Shown here piece by piece: positions 50,108-58,799 of a DNA stretch of 64,000 bases. Position 1 is the first letter of the stretch. Each line of letters starts with the position of its first letter. Under the pieces are notes generated by a model. The model was given only the letters and a program-made list of their open reading frames with translations, was not told where the DNA came from and did no database searches. A program made the position numbers and the translations under genes. This DNA is from Thalassobius sp050633445 (GTDB taxonomy: Bacteria > Pseudomonadota > Alphaproteobacteria > Rhodobacterales > Rhodobacteraceae), in NCBI GenBank assembly GCA_050633445.1, contig JBOEGN010000018.1, positions 57,388 through 121,387 on the forward strand, written 5' to 3'.

Positions 50108-51769
50108 TTAGCGCCCCGTCATAGCCCGCACCATATCGGGATCATGCTCGAGGTTGGCCAGCCAATCCGCGTCCAGTTTTGGCACCGATGCGATCAGCAG
50201 ACGCGAGTACGGATGCTTGGCAGTATCGGTCATCGCAGCGGCAGGCAGCGCCTCGACCAACTCGCCCTTGAACATCACCAGAACTTCGTCACAGATCGCC
50301 TGAACCGTGGAAAGATCGTGGCTGATAAACATGTAGCTAAGGCCAAGATCGCGTTGCAGATCCTTCAGCAGATCCAGCATCGCCGCAGCAACGACAGTGT
50401 CCAACGCCGAGGTAATCTCGTCACACAGGATCAGCTCGGGCTCGGCGGCCAGAGCGCGGGCAAAGTTCACACGTTGCTTTTGCCCCCCCGACAGCTCGCC
50501 CGGCAAACGGTGACGCATCGTGGCGGGTAGCTGAACCATGTCCAACAGCTGGATCACGCGTTTGTCGCGCGCTTTTCCGTCCAGACCATGGTAGAATTTC
50601 AGCGGCCTTCCCAGGATCGAACCAACGGATTGCGCGGGGTTCAGCGCCGTATCCGCCAGTTGAAACACGATCTGGGTGCGGCGCAACTGCTCTTTGGAGC
50701 GGTCCTTTAGGTCAGCAGGCAGCATCAGGCCATCCGACAGGACATCCCCCTGAAAACGCGGAAGGATTCCTGCAACAGCGCGGGCCAGCGTGGATTTTCC
50801 CGAACCGCTTTCACCGATCACGCCCAGATTTGTGCCGCGCTCCATCTGGAAGCTGATATTGTCCAAAACCTTGATTTCGGGGACGCCATTTCGCACGGAA
50901 CCATAGCCCGCGGACAGGTTTTTCACCTCGAGAATGGGTTTCGGAGCGTCAGAGATATCTGGACGGACAGACGCAAAGGGGACGGGCTCGAAGGCGGCCA
51001 AAAGTTCTTTGGTATAGGGATGCTGCGGCGCCTCTAGGATAGCGCGCGTGGTGCCGACCTCTTGGATTTGGCCGTTCTTCAGAACGATGATCCGGTCGGC
51101 GATCTGCGCGACCACGGCCAGATCGTGGCTGACATAAACGCCCGCCATGCCGCCTTTGTCCATGACCGAGCGGAAGGCACGCAACACCTCGATCTGAGTG
51201 GTGACATCCAGCGCGGTGGTCGGTTCGTCAAAAATCACCAGTTTTGGGCCGCCGATCAGTGCCATCGCAGCCGAAAGACGCTGAAGCTGCCCGCCCGAGA
51301 CCTGGTGCGGATACCGCTTGCCGATGGTTTCCGGCTCGGGCAACGCCAGCGCGCGGAACAGATCAACGGCTTTGGTTTCGGCCTCGGCGCGGGACATGAG
51401 GTTGTGAATATCGGTGATCTCGATCACCTGATCCATGATCCGCTGAGACGGGTTGAACGCCGCCGCTGCCGATTGCGGCACATAGGACACTTCGGTCCCG
51501 CGCAGGTCGGCGCGTTGTGCTTCGCGCATGCCGGTCACATCATGCTGGTCCAGCCGGATCGCGCCGCCATTGATGGTGCAGCCTGGGCGGCAATGGCCCA
51601 TCAGCGACAGGGCGATTGTGGTCTTGCCCGAGCCGCTTTCGCCAATCAAGGCAACGATTTCGCCGGGGTGGATATCAAAACTGACATTGCGGATAATCTC
51701 GACCTCGCGACCCGCGTCGGTGACAGCACCGATCACAAGATCACGGACAGAGACGAGGGGCTGGGTCAT
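50108..51769 (-). CDS. ABC transporter ATP-binding protein with two nucleotide-binding domains (DppDF fusion type)
   Basis: The 553-residue protein carries two complete ABC cassettes. The first has Walker A GESGSGKTT near 37, signature VSGGQLQRL and Walker B KLVIFDEPTTALD. The second has Walker A GESGSGKST near 335, LSGGQKQRVNFARAL and ELILCDEITSALD. Such fused ATPases power peptide, nickel or opine importers of the Dpp/Opp type. The start ATG shares one base with the stop of the upstream permease (TGATG). It is the last gene of the transporter operon. Confidence 0.94.
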   Translation of the reverse strand: MTQPLVSVRDLVIGAVTDAGREVEIIRNVSFDIHPGEIVALIGESGSGKTTIALSLMGHCRPGCTINGGAIRLDQHDVTGMREAQRADLRGTEVSYVPQSAAAAFNPSQRIMDQVIEITDIHNLMSRAEAETKAVDLFRALALPEPETIGKRYPHQVSGGQLQRLSAAMALIGGPKLVIFDEPTTALDVTTQIEVLRAFRSVMDKGGMAGVYVSHDLAVVAQIADRIIVLKNGQIQEVGTTRAILEAPQHPYTKELLAAFEPVPFASVRPDISDAPKPILEVKNLSAGYGSVRNGVPEIKVLDNISFQMERGTNLGVIGESGSGKSTLARAVAGILPRFQGDVLSDGLMLPADLKDRSKEQLRRTQIVFQLADTALNPAQSVGSILGRPLKFYHGLDGKARDKRVIQLLDMVQLPATMRHRLPGELSGGQKQRVNFARALAAEPELILCDEITSALDTVVAAAMLDLLKDLQRDLGLSYMFISHDLSTVQAICDEVLVMFKGELVEALPAAAMTDTAKHPYSRLLIASVPKLDADWLANLEHDPDMVRAMTGR

Positions 51770-52629
51770 CAATTGCTCCTGTCGCGGATTTTGGTGGGCA
51801 GATTGTCGATGAACATATTCACCGAGATGGTCAAAGAGGCGATGGCAATACACGGAAAGATCACGGCCGGGGCACCAAAGCTGAGACCTTCGATATTTTC
51901 GCGAACCAGCCCCCCCCAGTCGGCATGTGGTGGCTGCACGCCGATGCCCAGAAAGGACAGGCCGGACAGCACCAGCACAATAAAGACGAAACGCAGCCCC
52001 AGATCGGCCAGCACGGGGCCCAGAATGTTGGGCAGAATCTCGGCTCGGATCAGATAGCCGGTTTTTTCGCCTCGGGCGCGGGCAACAGTGACGAAATCCA
52101 TCGTGTTGACGTTCACCGCCAAGGCACGGGCAAACCGATAGCTACCGGGCATATAAATCGCCGCCAAGGTCAGGATCAGAAGCGGGATAGACGAGCCAAC
52201 GGCGGCAACAACCACAAGACCGAACAGCAAGGACGGGATGCCGTTGAACGCGTCCAGCAGGCGCGACAAGATCGTGTCGAACCAGCCTCCGACGACGGCG
52301 GCGACCATGCCGAACACGATGCCTCCGGTGCAGGCCAAAGTGACGCCAGCCAGCGAGATTCCAACCGTATAGCGCGCGCCCATAAGCACCCGGCTAAAGA
52401 TATCCCGGCCCAGATAATCAGTGCCCATCCAGTACTCTGCGCTGATCGGACCGAAATAGTCCCAGTCCACCAATTTGCCAGGCGGATAGGGCGTGACCCA
52501 CGGCGCAACAATCGCGACAATCCCCCAAAGCAGGATGACGGCAAGGCCGATTTTCCCTGTCATATTAAAGGCATATCCGAAACGAGGCTGCGCGATCTGG
52601 CGCTTTGGGGTGTTGGTGTCTTGCATCAT
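51769..52629 (-). CDS. ABC transporter permease (DppC-like)
   Basis: The 286-residue inner-membrane protein starts at 52629 (MMQDTNTPKRQIAQPRFGYAF), overlapping the other permease stop as ATGA. It has six predicted membrane segments. FGPISAEYWMGTDYLGRDIFSRVLMGARYTVGIS is typical of DppC/OppC, and the cytoplasmic EAA-type loop contains YRFARALAVNVNTMDFVTVARARGEK. It forms the channel with the DppB-like permease. Longer open frame upstream is antisense/out-of-frame with the other permease and was discarded. Confidence 0.93.
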   Translation of the reverse strand: MMQDTNTPKRQIAQPRFGYAFNMTGKIGLAVILLWGIVAIVAPWVTPYPPGKLVDWDYFGPISAEYWMGTDYLGRDIFSRVLMGARYTVGISLAGVTLACTGGIVFGMVAAVVGGWFDTILSRLLDAFNGIPSLLFGLVVVAAVGSSIPLLILTLAAIYMPGSYRFARALAVNVNTMDFVTVARARGEKTGYLIRAEILPNILGPVLADLGLRFVFIVLVLSGLSFLGIGVQPPHADWGGLVRENIEGLSFGAPAVIFPCIAIASLTISVNMFIDNLPTKIRDRSN

Positions 52630-53585
52630 TTCCGCAGCCTTGGGTTGGACAAAGTGGCGATCACATCGGCGAGTGTTATCAGGGTCAGATAGCTGACGCA
52701 GAACACCATGGCGCAGGATTGGATCAGGGGCAGGTCTCGGGTTGCGACAGCATCCACCATCAGCTTGGCCACACCAGGATAGTTGAACACGGTCTCGACA
52801 ATGATCACCCCTCCGACAAGATAGGACAGCGACAGCGCGATGGCGTTGGCGATCGGCCCCAACGCATTGGGCAAAGCATGGCGCAGCACCATCCGGCGGC
52901 GCCCGGCGCCCTTGAGCAGGGCCATTTCCACATAAGGGGTGTTGATCGTCTCGATCACGGCGGCACGGGTCATGCGGATCATCTGAGCGGACACCACACA
53001 GGTCAACGTGATGACAGGCATCGCATAAGCCTTGAGCAGCGCCGCAAAATTGCTGGCATCCGCCCCATAGGACAGCGCCGGCAGCCACCCCAGCCAGACG
53101 GCAAAGATCAGCACCGCCAGCGTGGCCACCATGAATTCAGGCACCGAAATCACCGAAATTGTCAGGATCGACACGATCCGATCCAGCAACGAGCCTTGCC
53201 ACATCGCGGCAGCAATCCCGCAGGTCAGCGCAAAGGGCACACAGATCACCGTGACCACCGCCGCCAGACGCAGCGAATTGGACAGGCGACGGCCCAGCAG
53301 ATCGACGACCTCGATATCGTTCACATAGGACCGCCCCATGTCACCCGTCATCAAGCCCCCCAACCAGCCCAAAAACCGGGACATGGCAGGTTCGTTCAGC
53401 CCCATCGCCTCGCGCAGACCGGCCACGGCCTCGGGGGTGGCGGCCTGGCCCAGCAGGACCTCGGCGACATCACCGGGCAGCAGTTCGGTGGCAAAAAAGA
53501 CAGCAAAGGACACGATGACCAAAGTGAACATCGCGATGCCCAGCCGCTGTCCGATCAGGATCCAGGTGTTGAAAGATCTAAGCAA
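52626..53585 (-). CDS. ABC transporter permease (DppB-like)
   Basis: The 319-residue protein has six membrane segments. The N-terminal helix (IGQRLGIAMFTLVIVSFAVFFATELLPGD) and the EAA-type loop (RMTRAAVIETINTPYVEMALLKGAGRRRMVLRHALPNAL) are those of the DppB/OppB family. It follows the binding-protein gene after an 84-base spacer with a strong hairpin, and overlaps the second permease by four bases. Confidence 0.93.
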   Translation of the reverse strand: MLRSFNTWILIGQRLGIAMFTLVIVSFAVFFATELLPGDVAEVLLGQAATPEAVAGLREAMGLNEPAMSRFLGWLGGLMTGDMGRSYVNDIEVVDLLGRRLSNSLRLAAVVTVICVPFALTCGIAAAMWQGSLLDRIVSILTISVISVPEFMVATLAVLIFAVWLGWLPALSYGADASNFAALLKAYAMPVITLTCVVSAQMIRMTRAAVIETINTPYVEMALLKGAGRRRMVLRHALPNALGPIANAIALSLSYLVGGVIIVETVFNYPGVAKLMVDAVATRDLPLIQSCAMVFCVSYLTLITLADVIATLSNPRLRK

Positions 53586-53622
53586 ATGGCGACCCCAGAT
53601 GTGGAGTGAGAGGAATGAACAA

Positions 53623-53651
53623 ACCCCGCGCAGGACAGGCCCGCGCGGGGT
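53623..53651 (-). other. Intercistronic hairpin between binding-protein and permease genes
   Basis: A perfect 9-bp stem (ACCCCGCGC with GCGCGGGGT, 11-base loop) lies 18 bases after the binding-protein stop. On the minus strand only a weak T-tract follows, so partial termination or 3'-end stabilisation is more likely than full termination. This is a common way to make more binding protein than permease. Confidence 0.65.
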
Positions 53652-53669
53652 GCGTTTCAGCGAAAGTTG

Positions 53670-55280
53670 TTAGGCGTCCAGCCAGACATATTCCGCAAAG
53701 GCATAGCCCATTTGGCCCCCCAACGGGTTCGGACGCAAGCCCTTGACCGATGTGGACAGCGCATCGACGTTCGACAGATAGGCCGGGATCACAGTGCCTG
53801 CCTGGTTGGCGATCATCTCTTGCATGTCCCAATAGATGTCTTTGCGCAGATCTTCGTTCAACGCGCCACGCGCCTCGACCAGCATCTTGTCGAATTTCTC
53901 GGATTTGAAGTGGCTTTCGTTCCACTTGGCATCCGATGTGTACAGCAGCGAGAACAGGATATCCGGTGTCGGACGCGGGTTGATGTTGCCGAAATGAATC
54001 GGAGCCTTAAGCCAATACTTGGACCAATAGCCATCCGAGGGCACACGCTGCACGTCGAACTTCATGCCAATTTCAGACCCCGCCTGTTGCACAACAGTCG
54101 CCATATCGACCGAGGCCGTTGCGGCGTCGGACGCGACGATTGGCACGGTTTCCCCCAAGAGGCCGGATTTGGCGAACAGCGCCTTGGCCTTTTCGGGATC
54201 ATAGGTCTTTGGCGCCAGTTCCGAGTTGTGATAGCGGTTTGCCGACGAAACAGGTTGGTCATTGCCGACGGTCGCCATGCCACGCAGCACCGATTTTTCG
54301 ATGGCTTCGCGGTTGATCAGGTGCTTCATCCCTTCGATAAAGCCCTCTTTGGCACCAGGTTCCATGTCCAGACGGATGTTCAGGTTGGTGTAGTTGCCCG
54401 AGCTGGTCACCGACGACCAAACGTGATCCTGACCGTCCAGCATACGGCGCGAACGACCCTTGATCGAGGCCCCCATATGGATGTCGCCAGACAGAACCGC
54501 ATTCACACGCGCATTGTTGTCGGTGATCGCGAAATACTCGAAACTATCCAAATAAGGACCGTCTTTGAAGTAGTTAGGGTTCTTGACCGCAATGGATTTC
54601 ACGCCAGGTTCGAATGTTTCTATCATAAAGGCGCCGGTCCCGTTGCCTTTCGAGAAATCAGTGGTGCCATCGGCAACGATCATAAAGTGGTGCAGCGACA
54701 GGATCGTGGGCAAATCAGCGTTGGATTCCGCCAGCTCGATCATCACGGTCAGATCATCAACAGCCGTGATCGAGGTCATCTGCTTAGCGATCGAATTGAC
54801 CTTGGAGCCAACGGCAGGATCCAGGTGGCGGTTCATCGAGAACACCACATCCGCCGCAGTAAACGGTTTGCCATCGTGGAAGGTCACGCCGGATCTCAGT
54901 TTGACTTCCCAGGTCTTGGCGTCGGCCGAGTCCATGCTGGCCGCCAGTTCCATTTGCACTTGGCCAAGTTCATCCAAGAAGGTCAGGCGGTTGTAGATCG
55001 CACAGCAGCGTACATAATCCGTCGACAGCGACGCCTTGGCTGGGTCCAGCGTATCCGCAGTGGACGAGGACCAGCCGGCAGCCTTAAGATGCCCGCCATA
55101 AACCGGAGTGGCGGCGACCGCGCGGCTTGCGTTCAGCAGCACCGACGATCCGGCCCCTACAGCCACGCCCGAGGCCGCCAGCATTTTCAGAAGATCACGG
55201 CGCGATGCACCTCGGCGAATTGCGTTTTCGACCTTCGCATCGTCGCGACCGGTCCAATTTGTTGGGGTTCTCTTCGTCAT
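53670..55280 (-). CDS. ABC transporter substrate-binding protein, family 5 (peptide/opine type)
   Basis: This 536-residue periplasmic protein has a twin-arginine signal (ASRRDLLKMLAASGVAVGAGSSVLLNASRAVAA). The mature part is a cluster C (SBP family 5) protein: DTLDPAKASLSTDYVRCCAIYNRLTFLDELG, VKLRSGVTFHDGKPFTAADVVFSMNRHLDP. Related proteins bind di- or oligopeptides, opines, glutathione or similar amino compounds. AGGGAAG precedes the start. It heads the four-gene transporter operon; in context the ligand is probably the amine or amide degraded by the neighbouring enzymes, which is inference. Confidence 0.93.
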   Translation of the reverse strand: MTKRTPTNWTGRDDAKVENAIRRGASRRDLLKMLAASGVAVGAGSSVLLNASRAVAATPVYGGHLKAAGWSSSTADTLDPAKASLSTDYVRCCAIYNRLTFLDELGQVQMELAASMDSADAKTWEVKLRSGVTFHDGKPFTAADVVFSMNRHLDPAVGSKVNSIAKQMTSITAVDDLTVMIELAESNADLPTILSLHHFMIVADGTTDFSKGNGTGAFMIETFEPGVKSIAVKNPNYFKDGPYLDSFEYFAITDNNARVNAVLSGDIHMGASIKGRSRRMLDGQDHVWSSVTSSGNYTNLNIRLDMEPGAKEGFIEGMKHLINREAIEKSVLRGMATVGNDQPVSSANRYHNSELAPKTYDPEKAKALFAKSGLLGETVPIVASDAATASVDMATVVQQAGSEIGMKFDVQRVPSDGYWSKYWLKAPIHFGNINPRPTPDILFSLLYTSDAKWNESHFKSEKFDKMLVEARGALNEDLRKDIYWDMQEMIANQAGTVIPAYLSNVDALSTSVKGLRPNPLGGQMGYAFAEYVWLDA

Positions 55281-55313
55281 GTCATCTTCCCTATTGGTTG
55301 TTGTGCCCAGCCT

Positions 55314-55550
55314 TTACGGCGTGGACGAGAATTTTGTTCTTTTCCTCAGCGGCCCGTCGAAATGGACAAGGCAAGCCCTCTGTGTGCTTGTTCGCTTGCG
55401 GTATTTCGCGGTGGTTTCCGCTGCATTCCATGCAGAAAGCTTGGCCCGGATCAGCGCAGTATTTTGTTCGAATGCCGCATGTTCGGCGGCAGAATCTTTC
55501 AATTTGCCCAGAACCGCGGAACATCTGGTTATGGCGCAGACACCGGCCAT
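55314..55550 (-). CDS. Doubtful 78-residue reading frame between ghrA and the binding-protein gene
   Basis: An ATG three bases after the ghrA stop opens 78 codons that end 33 bases before the binding-protein start. The first 50 residues look helical and charged (KLKDSAAEHAAFEQNTALIRAKLSAWNAAE), but the end is basic and poor. Codon use includes ATA, AGA and AGG, unlike the neighbours. I do not recognise it. It may simply be leader sequence; the 15-bp dyad at 55419-55433 lies inside it. Confidence 0.2.
   Translation of the reverse strand: MAGVCAITRCSAVLGKLKDSAAEHAAFEQNTALIRAKLSAWNAAETTAKYRKRTSTQRACLVHFDGPLRKRTKFSSTP
55419..55433. promoter_or_regulatory. CTGCAT-TCC-ATGCAG dyad upstream of the ABC transporter operon
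   Basis: A 15-bp inverted repeat with 6-bp perfect arms lies about 140 bases upstream of the binding-protein start. Size and symmetry suit an operator, possibly for the Lrp-type regulator or another factor. The remaining part of the 273-base spacer shows no clear promoter. Confidence 0.35.
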
Positions 55551-55553
55551 GGC

Positions 55554-56465
55554 CTAATACCCCTGACCACGCGGGATCAGCCCAGGTGGCGGTTTTCCCT
55601 GTTTTAGCGCCCGCAGTACGTCCAATGCGTGCAGGGCGCCTTCCTTTGCGTCAGTCTCGGCGGCGACATGCGGAGTGACTATGACGCGCGGGTCAGCCCA
55701 GGCCCAATGATCGCTTGGCAAGGGTTCGGGGTTGGTCACATCCAGCACGGCCGAGCGGATCTGACCCTTTTCCAACGCGTCGCGCAGATCCTCCATGTTC
55801 AGCTGAGCCCCCCGCCCCGCATGAACCAGATGCGCGCCCTTGGGCAGCATGGAAAAGGTGTCAGCGCCCAGAATCCCCTTGGTTTGCTGGGTCAACGGCA
55901 ACAAACAGACCAGAATGTCGGATTGTTCTAGAACCTTATGCAGCCCGTCCTGACCATACATCTTGATCCCGTCCACCGTCGCCCCCGAGCGGGACCAGCC
56001 AACCACGGGAAATCCAAGCTCGGTCAGATTGGCCGCCACTTGTTTGCCGATCCGTCCCATACCCAGAATTCCGACGCGGCGATTGCGCGCCATGGTGACG
56101 GGCTGACCCGCCCATTCGCCACGGGTTGCCTGCTCCAGATAGGCCGGCATATCCCGATGCACCATCAGGCAGGCCATCACCACCCATTCACGGACCAACG
56201 TCTCGATGCCTGGCGCCAAGGACCGGCACAGCATAAGATGCTGCGGCAAGGCAGGCATCTGATCGACCCCGGCCCCGACAGACAGCACCGCCTGCAAATT
56301 TGGAAACACCGTCAAATCCGCCGGAGGCTTCCAGCAAGCCAGAACCGAAACCTTGGCAGGGTCGGACACCTGGTCGACGTCGGTAAAGAGAGGCTCGCCC
56401 GCCTTTGCAAAGGTCTCCTCCCAAACCCTGGCCCGTGCCGGAAAGCTGGTCAGCAGCACCGTCAT
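55554..56465 (-). CDS. ghrA: NAD(P)-dependent 2-hydroxyacid dehydrogenase, glyoxylate/hydroxypyruvate reductase A type
   Basis: The 303-residue protein has the D-2-hydroxyacid dehydrogenase fold. The cofactor motif is VGILGMGRIGKQVAANLTELG, with arginine in LVHAGRGAQLNMEDL, then DVTNPEPLPSDHWAWADPRVIVTPHVAAET holding the Glu/His pair. The SVGAGVDQMP stretch near 63 and the overall length match GhrA. It would reduce glyoxylate, hydroxypyruvate or another 2-keto acid. It overlaps the aminotransferase gene by four bases, so it may dispose of, or regenerate, the keto-acid partner of transamination. Confidence 0.87.
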   Translation of the reverse strand: MTVLLTSFPARARVWEETFAKAGEPLFTDVDQVSDPAKVSVLACWKPPADLTVFPNLQAVLSVGAGVDQMPALPQHLMLCRSLAPGIETLVREWVVMACLMVHRDMPAYLEQATRGEWAGQPVTMARNRRVGILGMGRIGKQVAANLTELGFPVVGWSRSGATVDGIKMYGQDGLHKVLEQSDILVCLLPLTQQTKGILGADTFSMLPKGAHLVHAGRGAQLNMEDLRDALEKGQIRSAVLDVTNPEPLPSDHWAWADPRVIVTPHVAAETDAKEGALHALDVLRALKQGKPPPGLIPRGQGY

Positions 56466-57850
56466 CCGCGCAAAACCGCGCGAATTTCGGGGTCTTCCAG
56501 CGTGAGATCAAGCACCTTGCGCGTCCGTTCAACAATGGCGTCAATCTCGGCTTCGGTGCAGCACAACGGCGGCGCATAGCCAAAGATCCCTTGCGCAAAG
56601 GAACGGAGCACCAAACCCTGATCCCATGCCCGATCAAACAGGCGCGTGGCCGCATTCAATTCGGGCGGCAAAGGCGTTTTCTTATCCTTATCTGTCACCA
56701 GCTCAAGCGCAGCCAGCATCCCCCGGCCCCGGACATCTCCCACCAAAGGATGATCCGCCAATCCGGCCAGACCCGCCTGCAAACGCGCGCCCATCCGCTG
56801 GCCGTTTTCGAACAATCCACCTTCGTAGAGCTTCAGTACCTCTAGCGCGACGGCAGCGCTGACGGGATGCGCCGAATAGGTAAACCCATGCCCGACGGCC
56901 TTGGCCCCTGCCCCTTCGGCGATCGTTTCATAGACATGGTCCGACAAGAACACCGCGCCCATCGGCGCATAGCCCGAGGTCAACCCTTTGGCGGTGGTCA
57001 TCATGTCGGGCACGATGCCTTCTTCGGCGCAGGCGAAAATCGGACCCGTGCGGCCAAATCCGGTGATAACCTCGTCCGCGATGAATAGAATTCCCAGGTC
57101 GGCGCAGGTGTCTCGCATCGCTTTGATCCAGCCTTTGGGGGGCACCAACACCCCGGCCGAGCCCTGGATCGGCTCTACATAAAATGCGGCCACACGGTCG
57201 ATCCCCAGCTCTTCGATCTTGGCTTTCAGCGCCGCAACCGAGGCCGCGATCACAGTGGCCGGGTCGTCCCCCAGAGGATTGCGATACAAGTAATGCGAGG
57301 GGATTTTGTGTTGCCAGTCATAGGGCAATCCGAATCCATCATGAAACGCTGCCAGCGCAGTCAGCCCGGCCCCCGCTGATGTCGACCCGTGATAGCCATG
57401 CTCGACCGAGATAAACTGATCCCGCTGCGGTTGCCCCCGTGCATGCCAATAGTAGCGGACAAAACGGATCGTGCTGTCCACCGCATCAGATCCCCCCAGG
57501 GTGAAATACAGATGGTTCAAATCCCCCGGCGCTCGCTCGGCCAGTTCTGCGGCAAGACGGATCGGAGCCTCAGCCCCCAAATCGAAATACCCGGTGGCAT
57601 AGGGCAGCCTGCGCATCTGTTCGGTTGCGGCCTGCACCACGCTTTCATGGCCATAGCCCGCATTCACGCACCACAGCCCGGCAAAACCGTCAATCAGCTG
57701 ATTGCCCTGGGCATCTGTAATCGTGGCCCCGCTGGCGCTGCGCAAGACGCGCACGCCACGCTGTTCATGCCCGCGCCAGGACGACACAGGATGCACGTAA
57801 TGCCGCCGATCCAGTTCGTGCAGCGAATTCGACGTTTGCAGATCGTCCAT
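56462..57850 (-). CDS. Class III PLP-dependent aminotransferase (omega-amino acid/amine:pyruvate type)
   Basis: The 462-residue enzyme has DGFAGLWCVNAGYGHESVVQAATEQ near 54-78, HGYHGSTSAGAGLT near 151, the PLP aspartate in FIADEVITGFGRTG (D259), and the Schiff-base lysine K288 in TTAKGLTSGYAPMGA. This is the omega-transaminase group, which uses beta-alanine, putrescine, taurine or similar amino donors. It lies three bases after the acetyltransferase gene and overlaps ghrA. The amino donor is unknown. Confidence 0.9.
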   Translation of the reverse strand: MDDLQTSNSLHELDRRHYVHPVSSWRGHEQRGVRVLRSASGATITDAQGNQLIDGFAGLWCVNAGYGHESVVQAATEQMRRLPYATGYFDLGAEAPIRLAAELAERAPGDLNHLYFTLGGSDAVDSTIRFVRYYWHARGQPQRDQFISVEHGYHGSTSAGAGLTALAAFHDGFGLPYDWQHKIPSHYLYRNPLGDDPATVIAASVAALKAKIEELGIDRVAAFYVEPIQGSAGVLVPPKGWIKAMRDTCADLGILFIADEVITGFGRTGPIFACAEEGIVPDMMTTAKGLTSGYAPMGAVFLSDHVYETIAEGAGAKAVGHGFTYSAHPVSAAVALEVLKLYEGGLFENGQRMGARLQAGLAGLADHPLVGDVRGRGMLAALELVTDKDKKTPLPPELNAATRLFDRAWDQGLVLRSFAQGIFGYAPPLCCTEAEIDAIVERTRKVLDLTLEDPEIRAVLRG

Positions 57851-57853
57851 ACC

Positions 57854-58672
57854 TTACCCCAATGCCTGCGAGATCAGACCAAAGGTCCGTATTTTTGTGT
57901 CGGGCGCTTTGCTGAGCGGGTTCAGCACCATACAGGTGCCTCCGCCCACATGAGCCATCCCCAGCGTTTTTACGAACTCACCCAATTCCGGGCTCGGCGT
58001 GTCGATCCGTAAGAAACCGCCCATAGCATGGCTGGCCGCAGCCGCCAGCAGCGAACGCGCGCTACGATCATCTGCGGCTACAATCGGGCCCAGCACTTGG
58101 CCGCGTCCGAACGCGCGCAGGATCGCGAAGCCGCTCTCGCAGTGAAACACGGTCCCGACGCTGGCGATCCGCGCCAGCAAATCGCCACGTTCCAACCCCG
58201 AGGCCGCGTGATCCATTTCAATCAGCCTATCCAGGTCACATTCGCCGATTTCCACAGGAATCTCTGGCGCGACGGCTTGGGCATCCCCTTGGAATTGCTG
58301 AATTTCCCCGATCGCCTTGAACCCCAGCTTTTCATAAAGGGGCAAGCCATCAGCCGTCGCAATCAGGCGCATTTCGCAGGTTCCAGCAATCTGGATCACC
58401 GCATTCATCAGCTTGCGGCCCAGTTTGCGACCGCGCAGAGCCTCATCCACGATAATCATGTTCAACGTCGCCACGTCCCCGAACAAAGAGGCCAGCGCGG
58501 TGCCGACGACCTGATCATTCTCGATCGCGACCACCCCTTGGGATTGCGACAAGGTCAGCGCCCAATCTTGGGTGCGGTGGGGCCATTGGGCCTGCTGGCT
58601 TAGGCGCACAGCACCGGGCAGGTGATCGGCGGTAAACTCTGCAAGCCGGAGCGTATCCGTAAGTGTTGTCAT
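57854..58672 (-). CDS. Double-domain GNAT acetyltransferase, paralogue 1
   Basis: The protein has 272 residues from the ATG at 58672; longer reading upstream has no support. The N-terminal GNAT domain shows the acetyl-CoA motif ALRGRKLGRKLMNAVIQIAG and LPLYEKLGFKAIGEIQQFQG. The C-terminal half is a second, degenerate GNAT-like domain (acetyltransferase_18 type) with FGRGQVLGPIVAADDRSARSLL and GFLRIDTP. It is clearly related to the protein at 62070-62987. It is the first gene of a three-gene operon with the aminotransferase and GhrA. Acetylation of an amine substrate or product is a reasonable guess. Confidence 0.83.
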   Translation of the reverse strand: MTTLTDTLRLAEFTADHLPGAVRLSQQAQWPHRTQDWALTLSQSQGVVAIENDQVVGTALASLFGDVATLNMIIVDEALRGRKLGRKLMNAVIQIAGTCEMRLIATADGLPLYEKLGFKAIGEIQQFQGDAQAVAPEIPVEIGECDLDRLIEMDHAASGLERGDLLARIASVGTVFHCESGFAILRAFGRGQVLGPIVAADDRSARSLLAAAASHAMGGFLRIDTPSPELGEFVKTLGMAHVGGGTCMVLNPLSKAPDTKIRTFGLISQALG

Positions 58673-58799
58673 AGGAGCAGATCCATCATTTCTTTGCCTC
58701 AGCGTAGTGTGTCCTGGCTGGTGATTGCGTTGCGATGCAGGTGGCTGGGACAATCAAAAAACTGCAATCGAGCGGGATCCGGCAGAAAATGCTGCCGGG

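Noticed and set aside
51769..53088. A longer version of the DppC-like permease beginning about 150 codons upstream.
   Set aside because: The extra part is out of frame with, and overlaps, the DppB-like gene; the ATGA junction at 52626-52629 gives the natural start.
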